The position numbers and the translations under genes are program-made. 64,000 bases of DNA from Pedococcus sp. 5OH_020 (GTDB lineage: Bacteria; Actinomycetota; Actinomycetes; Actinomycetales; Dermatophilaceae). Positions 24,281 to 32,524 of this stretch are shown here, in pieces. Every line of letters begins with the position of its first letter. The first letter of the stretch is position 1. Location: the NCBI RefSeq assembly GCF_027812955.1, contig NZ_JAPYZV010000010.1, positions 62,001 to 126,000 on the forward strand, read 5' to 3'. Under the pieces are notes generated by a model, which saw only the letters and a list, made by a program, of their open reading frames with translations, was not told where the DNA came from and did no database searches.

Positions 24281-24927
24281 CGCAGGTGGACCGGCCAGGA
24301 CTCCTGGGAGCCGTGGGCCGACATCAGCGCCGCAGCCTGCAACCGCGAGTGCACGCCCAGCTTGGTCAGGAGGTTCTGCACATGGGTCCGCGCGGTGCTC
24401 CGCTGGACCCCGAGCGAGCCGGCCATCTCCTCGGTGGTCTGGCCCTCCATGATGCAGCGCATGACCTGCCACTCGCGGTCGGTGAGGAACTGCAGGGCCC
24501 ACAGCGGGTCCTCGGAGGACTTGTGCGGCCGCAGAGCCCGCTGCAGGAGCGACGGCTCCACCGCCAGCTGACCTCGGACCGCCCGGTCCAGCATCTCGAC
24601 GATCTCGGTGATCGGCTTCTCCTTGCCGACGTAGCCGGACGCGCCCTCGGCGATGGCGCGGCCCACGACGGCGTGGTCGGCCTCCGCGGAGAGCATCACG
24701 ACCTTGGTGTCGGGCGAGGCCTCGCGCAGCTGGTGGATCGCCGCGACGGAGGTCCCGTCGGGGAAGTTCACGTCGAGCAGGCACACGTCAGGCTGGTGCT
24801 CCGCCACGGCCTGCACCGCCTCTTCCGGGTGGCCGGCCAGGGCGACGACCTCGTGGCCTGTTGCCGAGAGCGCCATCCCCAGTGCCTCGAGGAGCAGCCG
24901 GTGGTCGTCGCAGACAACGATCCTCAT
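24277..24927 (-). CDS. LuxR-family response regulator
   Basis: Response regulator encoded with the histidine kinase upstream. The 216 residues comprise a receiver domain (DDHRLLLEALG, phospho-acceptor in VCLLDVNFPDG, Lys in YVGKEKP) and a LuxR-type helix-turn-helix (LTDREWQVMRCIMEGQTTEE ... VQRSTARTHVQNLLTKL). The ATG overlaps the kinase stop by 4 nt, so they are made together and are very likely cognate. The target genes are unknown. Confidence 0.93.
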   Translation of the reverse strand: MRIVVCDDHRLLLEALGMALSATGHEVVALAGHPEEAVQAVAEHQPDVCLLDVNFPDGTSVAAIHQLREASPDTKVVMLSAEADHAVVGRAIAEGASGYVGKEKPITEIVEMLDRAVRGQLAVEPSLLQRALRPHKSSEDPLWALQFLTDREWQVMRCIMEGQTTEEMAGSLGVQRSTARTHVQNLLTKLGVHSRLQAAALMSAHGSQESWPVHLR

Positions 24928-25553
24928 GACGCCACCGACCGCAGCGCCGCAGGAGCGAGACAGATGTCGGCGACCACGCCGCCCTCCCGGGCCGTGTGGA
25001 TCACGAAGGCGCCGTTGCAGGCCGCGACCATCGCACGGGTGGTGGTCAGTCCCAGCGAGGTACGGGGAGACACCTGGCCCAGCCCCGGGCCGTCGTCCAC
25101 GACCGTGAGGTGGACCCCGTCAGCGTCCGAGCGGACGCAGACCCTGACATGCCCGCCCTCCCCGGCCGCACGTACTGCGTTGTCGACCACGCAGGCCAGG
25201 GCCCGGCTCAGGGCGACCGGCCGGGCCCAGACGTCCGGAGCCGGTTCGGCCTGCACGGTGATCTCGCAGGCGGCGGTGGCGCGGGCACGCTGGACGGCCG
25301 CCTCGGCGAGGAGCGTCACGTCCGTCGCCTCGATCTCGTCCGCCGCCGCCTCACTGAGGACGGTGTCGACGAGGTCCGCGAGCCAGCGTGCCTGCCCGGC
25401 GATGCCGTCCATCTTCCAGCCCGCGTCGCCACCCTCGGTCCCGGCCAGCAGCAGGATCGCGGCCAGTGGCTGCCGCAGATCGTGCAGGAGTGCCCGCACG
25501 GTGTCGATGCTGTGACCAGCGACTTTCCCCTGGTCCTGGAGTACTGCACCCAT
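24924..25553 (-). CDS. Soluble sensor histidine kinase (HisKA-type, no sensor domain)
   Basis: A short cytosolic histidine kinase. The ATG at 25553 has GAGGG 5 nt upstream and is preferred to the GTG at 25589, giving 209 residues. The dimerisation helix carries the phospho-acceptor His in ALLHDLRQPLAAI. The ATPase boxes are N (VVDNAVRAA), G1 (VDDGPGLGQ) and G2 (SLGLTTTRAMV). There is no membrane segment and no recognisable sensor domain, so input must come from a partner protein. The H-box is of HisKA type, whereas NarL-type regulators usually pair with HisKA_3 kinases. It is translationally coupled to the downstream regulator. Confidence 0.88.
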   Translation of the reverse strand: MGAVLQDQGKVAGHSIDTVRALLHDLRQPLAAILLLAGTEGGDAGWKMDGIAGQARWLADLVDTVLSEAAADEIEATDVTLLAEAAVQRARATAACEITVQAEPAPDVWARPVALSRALACVVDNAVRAAGEGGHVRVCVRSDADGVHLTVVDDGPGLGQVSPRTSLGLTTTRAMVAACNGAFVIHTAREGGVVADICLAPAALRSVAS

Positions 25554-25950
25554 GTCTTCCCTCACAGACCCGCGGACAGTGGCCGCCACCCCCTGTGTGA
25601 CCCCGTCGCTCCGCGACCGCTCAAACGTAGGACGTCAAAAAGCGGGCCAGCAATAGTCAATAGGGACTAGCCGCGGTCACCTTCTTCCGCCGGTTCCTCC
25701 CGGTTGCCTCCTGTCGGCGGCCGGTGCGTCCCCTGGCATGACGAGAGGTCTGCGGCCACCTGGTACCGAACCGGACTCAGTGGTGCCCATCCCAGGCAGG
25801 TGCGGCTCCTCGACGACACTGGTCCGAATGCCTCCTTCAGGAGTCTGGACGAGCATGGCCCGTCGGGGCGGTGGGCCAGCTCATCACCGTCCGCCCCTCC
25901 TGACCAGTCGTCGACCACCGCCGCATCCGCGGCTCGTTAGAGTGCCCGCC
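25554..25950. other. Intergenic region between the kinase operon and the EamA gene
   Basis: About 400 bp with no supported gene. It holds a conspicuously AT-richer patch at about 25622-25672, including TTGACT on the minus strand at 25655-25660, a plausible -35 element for the kinase operon; no convincing -10 follows at the right distance. The right end holds the EamA promoter. Open frames here look like chance readings. Confidence 0.5.
25938..25943 (+). promoter_or_regulatory. Candidate -10 box of the EamA transporter gene (leaderless)
   Basis: TAGAGT with a 7-nt gap to the ATG at 25951 and no ribosome binding site. Confidence 0.5.
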
Positions 25951-26856
25951 ATGGCCGCGACACGAGGGTGGACGGCACCGCGCTTCCCGGCGCGGCGGTC
26001 CTCAGCCTCTCCCCTCCTGCTCGTGGTCGCCGCCGTGGTGTCGGTCCAGTTCGGCGGAGCCCTTGCGGCCACCCTGGTGCCCCGGATCGGGGCCGCCGGC
26101 TCGGTGACCCTGCGACTGCTGTTCGCCACGGCGATCCTCTGGGCCTACGCCCGGCCGTCGCTGCGCGGCCACACCCGCCGGGCGTGGCTCACCGTGGTGG
26201 CGTTCGGGGTCACTCTGGGCCTGATGAACCTCTGCTTCTACGCCTCGCTCGGCCACCTGCCCATCGGCGTCGCGGTGACGGTCGAGTTCCTCGGACCTCT
26301 CACCCTTGCCACGGTGCTGGCTCGGCGGTCGCGGGACCTGGTCGCTGTCCTGGGAGCCGGAGTCGGGGTGCTGCTGATCTCCCGGGCGTTCGAGGTGCCG
26401 GTGGAGGACGTCGAATGGTCGGGCCTCGTGCTCGCCGCCCTGGCTGGAGCGTGCTGGGCGGGCTACATCCTGGCGAGTGGCCGAGCCGGCCGCGAGTTCC
26501 CCAAGCTGGACGGCCTGGCGCTTGCCATGGCGGTGGCCCTGGTGGTGACCCTTCCACTCGGCGTCCGGGCAGTCCCCCAGTGGACCGGTGAGGCGGTCCT
26601 GAAGGGGCTCGGCATCGCCGTCCTGTCCTCCGTGCTGCCCTACTCGCTGGAGCTCGCCGCGCTGCGCCGGCTGAGCGCCCGGGTCTTCGGGATCCTCCTC
26701 AGCCTCGAGCCGGCCGTCGCGGCGCTCGCGGGTTTCCTCGTGCTGGGGCAGCGGCTGTCCGGGACCCAGCTCGGCGGCATGGGGCTGGTCGTGCTGGCCA
26801 GCGCGCTGGTCATGGGCGCCGGCCAGCAGGCCGACCCGGCCGCGTCAGGAGGCTGA
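25951..26856 (+). CDS. EamA/RhtA-type inner-membrane transporter
   Basis: Drug/metabolite transporter superfamily protein, probably exporting an amino acid (RhtA-like threonine/homoserine exporter) or another small metabolite. The 301 residues contain ten hydrophobic segments in two EamA repeats. Family features include SVQFGGALAATLVPRIGAAG near the N-terminus and LSARVFGILLSLEPAVAALAG near residue 245. The start at 25951 is chosen because a TAGAGT box stands 7 nt before it; the longer frame is rich in Arg/Pro and unlikely to be coded. It converges on terC. Confidence 0.9.
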   Translation: MAATRGWTAPRFPARRSSASPLLLVVAAVVSVQFGGALAATLVPRIGAAGSVTLRLLFATAILWAYARPSLRGHTRRAWLTVVAFGVTLGLMNLCFYASLGHLPIGVAVTVEFLGPLTLATVLARRSRDLVAVLGAGVGVLLISRAFEVPVEDVEWSGLVLAALAGACWAGYILASGRAGREFPKLDGLALAMAVALVVTLPLGVRAVPQWTGEAVLKGLGIAVLSSVLPYSLELAALRRLSARVFGILLSLEPAVAALAGFLVLGQRLSGTQLGGMGLVVLASALVMGAGQQADPAASGG

Positions 26857-26892
26857 GGGCGTCACGAGCGACGACGATACCGTCGAGGTCGC

Positions 26893-27930
26893 TCAGGAGG
26901 CCGAGGACGGCACCTTGGCGTCCTTGCGTGACCTCCACAGGCTGGCCACCGTCGTGACTCCCAGGATCAGCACGATGGCGCCGAGGGAGACGGAGATGGG
27001 GATGTCCGGCGCTGCCGTGACGTGCTGCCCGCCGTTGACGAACGGCAGCTCGTTCTCGTGCAGGGCGTGCAGCACGAGCTTCACGCCGATGAAGGCGAGC
27101 AGCACCGCCAGGCCGAGGGTGAGATAGACCAGTTTCTTGAGCAGGCCACCGATGAGGAAGTACAGCTGACGCAGACCCATGAGCGCGAACAGGTTCGCCG
27201 TGAGGACGAGGTACGGCTCCTTGGTCAGGCCGTAGATCGCGGGGATCGAGTCGAGGGCGAACAGCAGGTCCGTCGTGCCGAGAGCCATGATGACGATGAA
27301 CATCGGGGTGGCCAGCCTCCGACCGTTCACCGTGGTGAAGAGCTTCGCCCCGTCATAGCGGTCCGTGGCACGGAACCGGCGCTCCACCCACGCCATGAAG
27401 CGGTTCTCCTCGTACTCGTCGTCGTCGCTCTGCCCCTCCTTGGCGAGCTTGACCGCGGTGTAGACCAGGAAGGCGCCGAACAGGTAGAACACCCACGAGA
27501 ACTGGTTGATCGCCGCCGCGCCCACCGCGATGAAGATGCCGCGCAGCACGATCGCGATGATGATGCCGATGAGCAGGGCCGACTGCTGAAGCTTCTGAGG
27601 TACGCCGAACCTGGCCATGATGAGCAGGAAGATGAAGAGGTTGTCGACGCTGAGCGAGTACTCGGTGAGCCAGCCGGCGTAGTACTCGGTCATGAACTTC
27701 GCACCGGCCTGGTCGTGGGTGAACCACCAGACTCCCAGTCCGAACAGGACCGCGGCGCCGACGTACAGGACCAGGGCCCCCGAGACCTCTTTCGTGGTGG
27801 GCACGTGAGGGCGCCGGGCCACGACGAAGACGTCGAACAGCAGCACAGCGGCCATCAGCCCGATGGTCAGGCACCAGACCCAGGTGGGGACTTCCATCTG
27901 ACTAGCGGTGGTAGCGGTGAGCACGGTCAC
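26893..27930 (-). CDS. TerC family integral membrane protein
   Basis: TerC-family proteins export Mn2+ or assist metal loading of exported proteins. The 345 residues have about nine membrane segments. Conserved acidic clusters include EYSLSVDNLFIF near 90 and GTTDLLFALDSIPA near 218, and a charged loop (SDDDEYEENRFMAWVERRF) separates the halves. The start is GTG 27930 with GGAGG 5 nt upstream. That ribosome binding site is buried in a hairpin downstream of a yybP-ykoY-like riboswitch, which suggests translational induction by Mn2+. Confidence 0.93.
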   Translation of the reverse strand: MTVLTATTASQMEVPTWVWCLTIGLMAAVLLFDVFVVARRPHVPTTKEVSGALVLYVGAAVLFGLGVWWFTHDQAGAKFMTEYYAGWLTEYSLSVDNLFIFLLIMARFGVPQKLQQSALLIGIIIAIVLRGIFIAVGAAAINQFSWVFYLFGAFLVYTAVKLAKEGQSDDDEYEENRFMAWVERRFRATDRYDGAKLFTTVNGRRLATPMFIVIMALGTTDLLFALDSIPAIYGLTKEPYLVLTANLFALMGLRQLYFLIGGLLKKLVYLTLGLAVLLAFIGVKLVLHALHENELPFVNGGQHVTAAPDIPISVSLGAIVLILGVTTVASLWRSRKDAKVPSSAS

Positions 27931-27935
27931 GGGGT

Positions 27936-28082
27936 CCTCCGGTCACGAAGAAGTGGCCGGAGGTCTCTCCCGCCCCTTGACGGTGCGGACCGGCTCCCCG
28001 GGCCGGTATGCCGCGCCGCCCAGCAGGCAGCGCCACAGACGACCGTGATGACGAGGACACCGCGTGGGGATACTCCCCTCCG
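27936..28082 (-). promoter_or_regulatory. Probable yybP-ykoY Mn2+ riboswitch with ribosome-binding-site-sequestering platform
   Basis: Reading toward terC the leader shows the class hallmarks AGGGGAGTA (28079-28071), TCGTCATCACGG (28054-28043), a GC-rich arm containing CATACCGGCCCGGGGAGCCGG, and AGAGACCTCCGG ending at 27957. The 3' strand CCTCCGG (27963-27957) can pair with the 5' CGGAGG (28082-28077) to close the aptamer. It can instead pair with CCGGAGG (27942-27936), forming an 11-bp hairpin with a GAAGAA loop (plus-strand reading) that masks the terC GGAGG. These folds exclude each other, which gives a simple ON switch for translation. The class assignment rests on remembered consensus plus the downstream terC gene. 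Confidence 0.82.
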
Positions 28083-28090
28083 AGTGGTGG

Positions 28091-28300
28091 CCCCAGTGTC
28101 CCAGAAATCCGGCCAGGACCCCAAACCGGCGCACCCGACGACGGGTTGGCCGGCCTTCGACCGGGTAGCTACGCGGTGGAGAGGCACGACCACATGAGCG
28201 AGACGTCCACCGATATCTCCACCGATATCTCCACCGACATGTCGACCGACACGGCCACCGGCGAGACCCGCTACTGCACAGAGGAGAGGACTGAACGGCG
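28091..28300. other. Spacer between the terC riboswitch and the Rho-N-like gene
   Basis: About 210 bp that must hold the divergent promoters of the terC leader and of the gene at 28301. Four 12-bp tandem units lie inside (28209-28256) within a dubious 46-codon frame. Nothing else is recognised. Confidence 0.4.
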
Positions 28301-28334
28301 ATGCCCCGACGCAAGGATCCCGGCCCGAGCGTGA
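28194..28334 (+). CDS. Doubtful small ORF with STD(I/M/T) repeats
   Basis: A 46-codon frame from ATG 28194, with GGAGAGG about 10 nt upstream, encoding MSETSTDISTDISTDMSTDT and then a mixed tail. The repeats come from four 12-bp tandem units at 28209-28256. It overlaps the start of the next gene by 34 nt in another frame. It could be a short leader peptide or a chance frame; no family is recognised. Confidence 0.25.
   Translation: MSETSTDISTDISTDMSTDTATGETRYCTEERTERRCPDARIPARA
28209..28256 (+). repeat. Four tandem 12-bp units
   Basis: ACCGATATCTCC twice exactly, then ACCGACATGTCG and ACCGACACGGCC. This is a minisatellite-like array with period 12, just upstream of the Rho-N-like gene. Confidence 0.85.
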
Positions 28335-28573
28335 AGGACCCCGAGCTCTACGAGAAGCTTCGGGACGAGGGCAACTCCAAGGAGAAGTCGGCGCGTATCG
28401 CGAACGCCGCCGCGAGGCAGGGGCGGTCAGCCGTCGGACGGCGCGGTGGCAAGAGCGGGGACTACGACGACTGGACCGTCAAGGACCTACGGCGCAAAGC
28501 CGCCGACCTCGACATCCGCGGACGGTCCTCGATGAGCAAGCAGGAGCTCATCTCGGCGCTGCGGAACCACTAG
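28301..28573 (+). CDS. Rho termination factor N-terminal domain-like small protein
   Basis: A small basic protein of unknown role found widely in actinobacteria. Residues 1-45 are a Lys/Arg-rich stretch (DPELYEKLRDEGNSKEKSAR, ANAAARQGRSAVGRRGGKSG). Residues 55-90 form a Rho-N/SAP-like helical domain (DWTVKDLRRKAADLDIRGRS ... SKQELISALRNH) expected to bind nucleic acid. The length, 90 residues, suits the family. Its stop codon overlaps the convergent MmcQ-like gene. Confidence 0.85.
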   Translation: MPRRKDPGPSVKDPELYEKLRDEGNSKEKSARIANAAARQGRSAVGRRGGKSGDYDDWTVKDLRRKAADLDIRGRSSMSKQELISALRNH

Positions 28574-28920
28574 CCCTCCCCCGCAGCGGGCCTCCGGGAC
28601 TTCGGCAGCTTGCTGACGACCGTGTCGTAGGAGGCGTCCATCGCCTCGCGCAGCTCGTCGTCGGGGATGGCGCCCGCGATGGCCAGCGTGTTCCACCCCG
28701 ACCGGCCGATGTAGGGCATGACCGAGGCGTCCTGGGGATACTGCAGCAGCCACTCGTCCGCCTCCGCCCGGGTGGCCCCGCACTTCAGCCCGACGGAGGT
28801 TGTGCCGAGGAAGGCGAAGATCTTGTCGCTGACCTTGGCGACCTGGTCGTCCTCCCACGGCTGGTCCAGCCACGCACCGGGCTTGGCGAGGCAGTAGTCC
28901 CGGACCTCGTCGGGGGTCAT
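28570..28920 (-). CDS. MmcQ/YjbR family protein
   Basis: A small CyaY-like/YjbR-fold protein often annotated as DNA-binding; its function is not established. The 116 residues contain the family pattern MTPDEVRDYCLAKPGA at the start, KIFAFLG near 33-39 and SGWNTLAIAGAIPDDEL near 74-90. It is encoded 13 nt downstream of uvrB's stop on the opposite side of the boundary, same strand orientation leftwards, and its stop overlaps the stop of the Rho-N-like gene. Confidence 0.88.
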   Translation of the reverse strand: MTPDEVRDYCLAKPGAWLDQPWEDDQVAKVSDKIFAFLGTTSVGLKCGATRAEADEWLLQYPQDASVMPYIGRSGWNTLAIAGAIPDDELREAMDASYDTVVSKLPKSRRPAAGEG

Positions 28921-28933
28921 GGGCGTCCAGCCG

Positions 28934-31045
28934 TCATTGCGTAGCCGCCGACATCTGACGGAGCTCCTTCTTCAGGTCGCCGATCTCGTCCCTGAGGCGC
29001 GCGGCGAGCTCGAAGTGGAGGTCCGCGGCGGCCTGGTGCATCTGAGCGGAGAGCTCCTGGATGAGGTTGGCCAGGTCGTTCGCGGGGAGGTTGCGCAGCC
29101 TGTCGGTGGCGACTCCCGAGTCGGCCTGGAGAGCGCCACGTCCGCCGCGCCCCCCTCCGCCCTTGCCTCGGGACTGCGTCCGGCCTGAGCCCATCAGCGC
29201 CTCGGTGTCGGCATCCTCACGCTGGAGGAGGTCCGTGATGTCCGCGATCCTCTTGCGGAGTGGCTGGGGGTCGACGCCTGCCTCCAGGTTGTAGGCGATC
29301 TGCTTCTCACGCCGTCTCTGGGTCTCCTCGATGGCCTCCTGCATCGAGGGGGTGACCTTGTCCGCGTACATGTGGACCTGCCCTGACACGTTGCGCGCAG
29401 CCCGGCCGATCGTCTGGATCAGCGACCTCGCCGACCGCAGGAAGCCCTCCTTGTCGGCATCGAGGATGCTGACGAGCGAGACCTCCGGGAGGTCCAGCCC
29501 CTCGCGTAGCAGGTTGATCCCGACCAGCACGTCGTACTCCCCCAAGCGGAGCTCTCGGAGCAACTCCACCCGGCGCAGCGTGTCCACCTCGCTGTGCAGG
29601 TACCGGACACGGACGCCCTTGTCGAGGAGGTAGTCGGTGAGGTCCTCGGCCATCTTCTTCGTCAGCGTGGTGACAAGCACGCGCTCGTCGCGCTTGGTCC
29701 GCTCACCGATCTCGTGGAGCAGGTCGTCGATCTGTCCCTTGGTGGGCTTGAGGATCACCTCAGGGTCGACCAGGCCGGTCGGACGGATGATCTGTTCCAC
29801 GACGCCGGTGCTCTGGGCCAGCTCGTAGGGCCCCGGGGTGGCCGACAGGTAGATCGTCTGGTCGATACGGTCGAGGAACTCCTCCCAGCGCAACGGCCGG
29901 TTGTCCATCGCCGAAGGCAGCCGGAACCCGTGGTCGACGAGCATCCGCTTTCGCGACATGTCCCCCTCGTACATCGCGCCGATCTGCGGGACGGTGACGT
30001 GGGACTCGTCGATCACGAGGAGGAAGTCCTCGGGGAAGTAGTCGAGCAGGGTGTTGGGGGCCGATCCGCGGGCCCGTCCGTCGATGTGCATGGAGTAGTT
30101 CTCGATCCCCGAGCAGGAGCCGACCTGCCGCATCATCTCCACGTCGTACGTCGTCCGCATCCGCAGGCGTTGGGCCTCCAGCAGCTTGCCCTGCTTCTCG
30201 AAGGCGGCCAGCTGGTCGGCCAGCTCGAGCTCGATGCCGCGGATGGCGCGCTCCATGCGCTCGGGCCCGGCGACATAGTGCGTGGCCGGGAAGACGTACA
30301 TCTCCTCCTCCTCGCGCATCACCTCGCCGCTGATGGGGTGGAGCGTGTAGATGCGCTCGATCTCGTCTCCGAAGAACTCGATGCGGACGGCCAGCTCCTC
30401 GTACACCGGGATGATCTCCACCGTGTCGCCCCGCACTCGGAACGTCCCGCGCGTGAAGGCCAGGTCGTTGCGGGTGTACTGCATCTGGACGAAACGGCGC
30501 AGCAGCTCGTCCCGGTCGACCTCCATCCCGACCCGGAGCCGGGCCATCCGGTCGACGTACTCCTGTGGGGTGCCCAGGCCGTAGATGCAGGAGACCGACG
30601 CCACGACGACGACGTCGCGGCGGGTGAGCAGGGAGTTGGTCGCGCTGTGGCGCAGGCGCTCGACCTCGTCGTTGATCGAGGAGTCCTTCTCGATGTAGGT
30701 GTCCGTCTGCGGGATGTACGCCTCGGGCTGGTAGTAGTCGTAGTACGACACGAAGTACTCGACGGCGTTGTGCGGAAGCAGCTCTCGGAACTCGTTGGCC
30801 AGCTGGGCAGCGAGGGTCTTGTTCGGCGCCATGACCAGTGTCGGACGTTGCACCTGCTCGACGAGCCAGGCGGTGGTGGCCGACTTGCCCGTGCCGGTTG
30901 CGCCCAGGAGGACGGTGTTCTTCTCTCCTGCCTTGACCCGCCGGGCGAGCTCAGCGATCGCCGCAGGCTGGTCGCCGGCGGGCTGGAAGTCGGAGACCAC
31001 TTGGAAGGGTGCCACCGTGCGCTGGAGGTCGGTCGTGGGACGCAT
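28934..31045 (-). CDS. uvrB: Excinuclease ABC subunit B
   Basis: Helicase-like damage-verification subunit of nucleotide excision repair. The start at 31045 gives 703 residues and the family opening [17 protein letters not shown]; the open frame upstream is non-coding. Walker A is [13 protein letters not shown] near residue 43, the beta-hairpin region [18 protein letters not shown] follows near 90, then the DESH box ([11 protein letters not shown]), helicase motif VI (QTIGRAARN) and a C-terminal UVR motif ([19 protein letters not shown]). The ATG lies 6 nt after TACGGT, suggesting a leaderless message. No LexA-type operator is seen between uvrB and the divergent MFS gene. Confidence 0.98.
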   Translation of the reverse strand: MRPTTDLQRTVAPFQVVSDFQPAGDQPAAIAELARRVKAGEKNTVLLGATGTGKSATTAWLVEQVQRPTLVMAPNKTLAAQLANEFRELLPHNAVEYFVSYYDYYQPEAYIPQTDTYIEKDSSINDEVERLRHSATNSLLTRRDVVVVASVSCIYGLGTPQEYVDRMARLRVGMEVDRDELLRRFVQMQYTRNDLAFTRGTFRVRGDTVEIIPVYEELAVRIEFFGDEIERIYTLHPISGEVMREEEEMYVFPATHYVAGPERMERAIRGIELELADQLAAFEKQGKLLEAQRLRMRTTYDVEMMRQVGSCSGIENYSMHIDGRARGSAPNTLLDYFPEDFLLVIDESHVTVPQIGAMYEGDMSRKRMLVDHGFRLPSAMDNRPLRWEEFLDRIDQTIYLSATPGPYELAQSTGVVEQIIRPTGLVDPEVILKPTKGQIDDLLHEIGERTKRDERVLVTTLTKKMAEDLTDYLLDKGVRVRYLHSEVDTLRRVELLRELRLGEYDVLVGINLLREGLDLPEVSLVSILDADKEGFLRSARSLIQTIGRAARNVSGQVHMYADKVTPSMQEAIEETQRRREKQIAYNLEAGVDPQPLRKRIADITDLLQREDADTEALMGSGRTQSRGKGGGGRGGRGALQADSGVATDRLRNLPANDLANLIQELSAQMHQAAADLHFELAARLRDEIGDLKKELRQMSAATQ

Positions 31046-31051
31046 GGGTAA

Positions 31052-31057
31052 ACCGTA
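31052..31057 (-). promoter_or_regulatory. Candidate -10 box of uvrB (leaderless)
   Basis: TACGGT on the minus strand, 6 nt before the uvrB ATG; no ribosome binding site is present. Confidence 0.5.
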
Positions 31058-31108
31058 AGCCTGCGCACCGACAGTCGAGTCACCGCAGGCGGAGCTCCTG
31101 TCCGCGAG

Positions 31109-31132
31109 GCGTCTCACCATGCGGTGAGACGC
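31109..31132. promoter_or_regulatory. 24-nt dyad between uvrB and the MFS gene
   Basis: GCGTCTCACC and GGTGAGACGC flank ATGC: perfect 10-bp arms, 4-nt centre. It lies 26 nt before the MFS start and 52 nt before the presumed uvrB -10 box. It could be an operator for a dimeric repressor or an RNA hairpin. Confidence 0.5.
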
Positions 31133-31157
31133 GCATGCCATCGCCCGCCGGCTCGCC

Positions 31158-32381
31158 TTGACTGGCGCCGTGCCCTCCACCCAGCTCGTCGCCGAGGTCG
31201 GGACCACCCGCCGCTGGCTCATGCTGGCCGCCAGCACGGCGGCGCAGGCCGCGGCGGCAGTGGCGATGCACGGCCCCGCGTTCCTCATCCCGGTGCTGCA
31301 CGGCCGCGAGGGGCTCACCCTGCCGGAGGCGGGGATGGTCGCCGCCGCTCCCATGCTCGGCGTGATGCTGACCCTGGTCGCCTGGGGAGCAGTGGTGGAC
31401 CGGTACGGCGAGCGGCTGGCGCTGCTCGCGGGCCTGTCGCTGACGGCTGCCGCGGGCCTGGTCAGCACCCTGGCCCACGGACCGCTGCGGCTCGGTGCGG
31501 CCCTCCTGCTCGCCGGCGCCGCCGCGGCCGCCGCGAACGCGGCCAGCGGTCGCGTCGTCGTCGGGTGGTTCCCCGCGCATCGGCGGGGCTTGGCGATGGG
31601 TATCCGCCAGATGGCCCAGCCCCTGGGGGTCGGCTTGGCGGCGGTCACCATGGCGGTCCTGGCCCAGCGGCATGGTGTCGCTGTGGCGTTGTGGGTCCCT
31701 ACGCTGGCCGCAGCCGGCGCCGCAGGTCTCGTCGCACTGGTGGTGGTCGACCCTCCCCGCCCGGCACGTCCCATAGGCGCGCCGTCCAGCGACGCGACGG
31801 CCAGGAGCCCCTACCGGCAGGACCGCTACCTGGCGCGGATCCACGGGGTCTCAATGCTGCTCGTGGTCCCCCAGTTCGTGGTCTGGACCTACGCGCTGGC
31901 GTGGCTGGTCAGCGACCGGCGCTGGTCGGCCGGGGCCGCGGGACTCGTGGTGGCTCTGACCCAGCTGCTCGGCGCTGCCGGCCGGCTCGGGGTCGGACAG
32001 GTCTCGGACATGGTCCGCAGCCGCATGCGTCCGCTGCGATGGGTGGCTGTCGCGGCAGTGGCGACAATGGTCCTGCTCGGGCTGGCGGCGCGCCTGAAGC
32101 TTCCGGTCGCGGTCGCACTCATGGTGCTGGCCAGCGCCGTGACGGTGGCCGACAACGGTCTGGCGTTCACCGCCGTCGCGGAGCGCGCCCGAGCATTCTG
32201 GTCGGGCCGCGCGCTGGGCGTCCAGAACACCGGTCAGTTCCTGGTGGCCGCCGCCGTCCCACCCGGGGCCGGGCTGGTGGTCGCGGTGGGGGGCTACGCC
32301 GCCGCGTTCGCGGCCGCGGCGGTGTTCGCCGCCGCCGCGGTCCCGCTCATCCCCGTCAGCCAGGAGGAGCCTCCTGGCTGA
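31158..32381 (+). CDS. Major facilitator superfamily transporter
   Basis: Twelve-segment MFS permease of 407 residues, substrate unknown. The A-motif-like loop between segments 2 and 3 is [14 protein letters not shown]. Other visible elements are [22 protein letters not shown] after segment 4, as in the CynX/NimT and NNP-like groups, and a long central loop ([20 protein letters not shown]). Starts possible are TTG 31158 or GTG 31170; neither has a ribosome binding site. It stands alone, divergent from uvrB, with a 24-nt dyad just upstream that may control it. Confidence 0.85.
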   Translation: MTGAVPSTQLVAEVGTTRRWLMLAASTAAQAAAAVAMHGPAFLIPVLHGREGLTLPEAGMVAAAPMLGVMLTLVAWGAVVDRYGERLALLAGLSLTAAAGLVSTLAHGPLRLGAALLLAGAAAAAANAASGRVVVGWFPAHRRGLAMGIRQMAQPLGVGLAAVTMAVLAQRHGVAVALWVPTLAAAGAAGLVALVVVDPPRPARPIGAPSSDATARSPYRQDRYLARIHGVSMLLVVPQFVVWTYALAWLVSDRRWSAGAAGLVVALTQLLGAAGRLGVGQVSDMVRSRMRPLRWVAVAAVATMVLLGLAARLKLPVAVALMVLASAVTVADNGLAFTAVAERARAFWSGRALGVQNTGQFLVAAAVPPGAGLVVAVGGYAAAFAAAAVFAAAAVPLIPVSQEEPPG

Positions 32382-32524
32382 GCGCCGCCCCCGGCATCGC
32401 CACACCTCCACCGACCAGCGCCGGTGCTGTCCACCTCCGGGTCAGCGCTGTGCGTTCGTTGGCCGACGAGGCTGGCGGGTCTGGTTCCTCGCCGACGCGG
32501 TACACGCTGCGTGGTGTGCGGCGG

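Noticed and set aside
28209-28256. Possible CRISPR or direct-repeat operator
   Set aside because: Units are only 12 bp, contiguous, and decay at one end; a simple minisatellite is the better reading.
29594-31051. 485-codon open frame on the plus strand
   Set aside because: Shadow of uvrB; no recognisable protein features.
31046-31774. 243-residue N-terminal extension of uvrB
   Set aside because: It is antisense to the MFS gene, unlike any UvrB, and the internal ATG 31045 has a promoter-like box 6 nt upstream.
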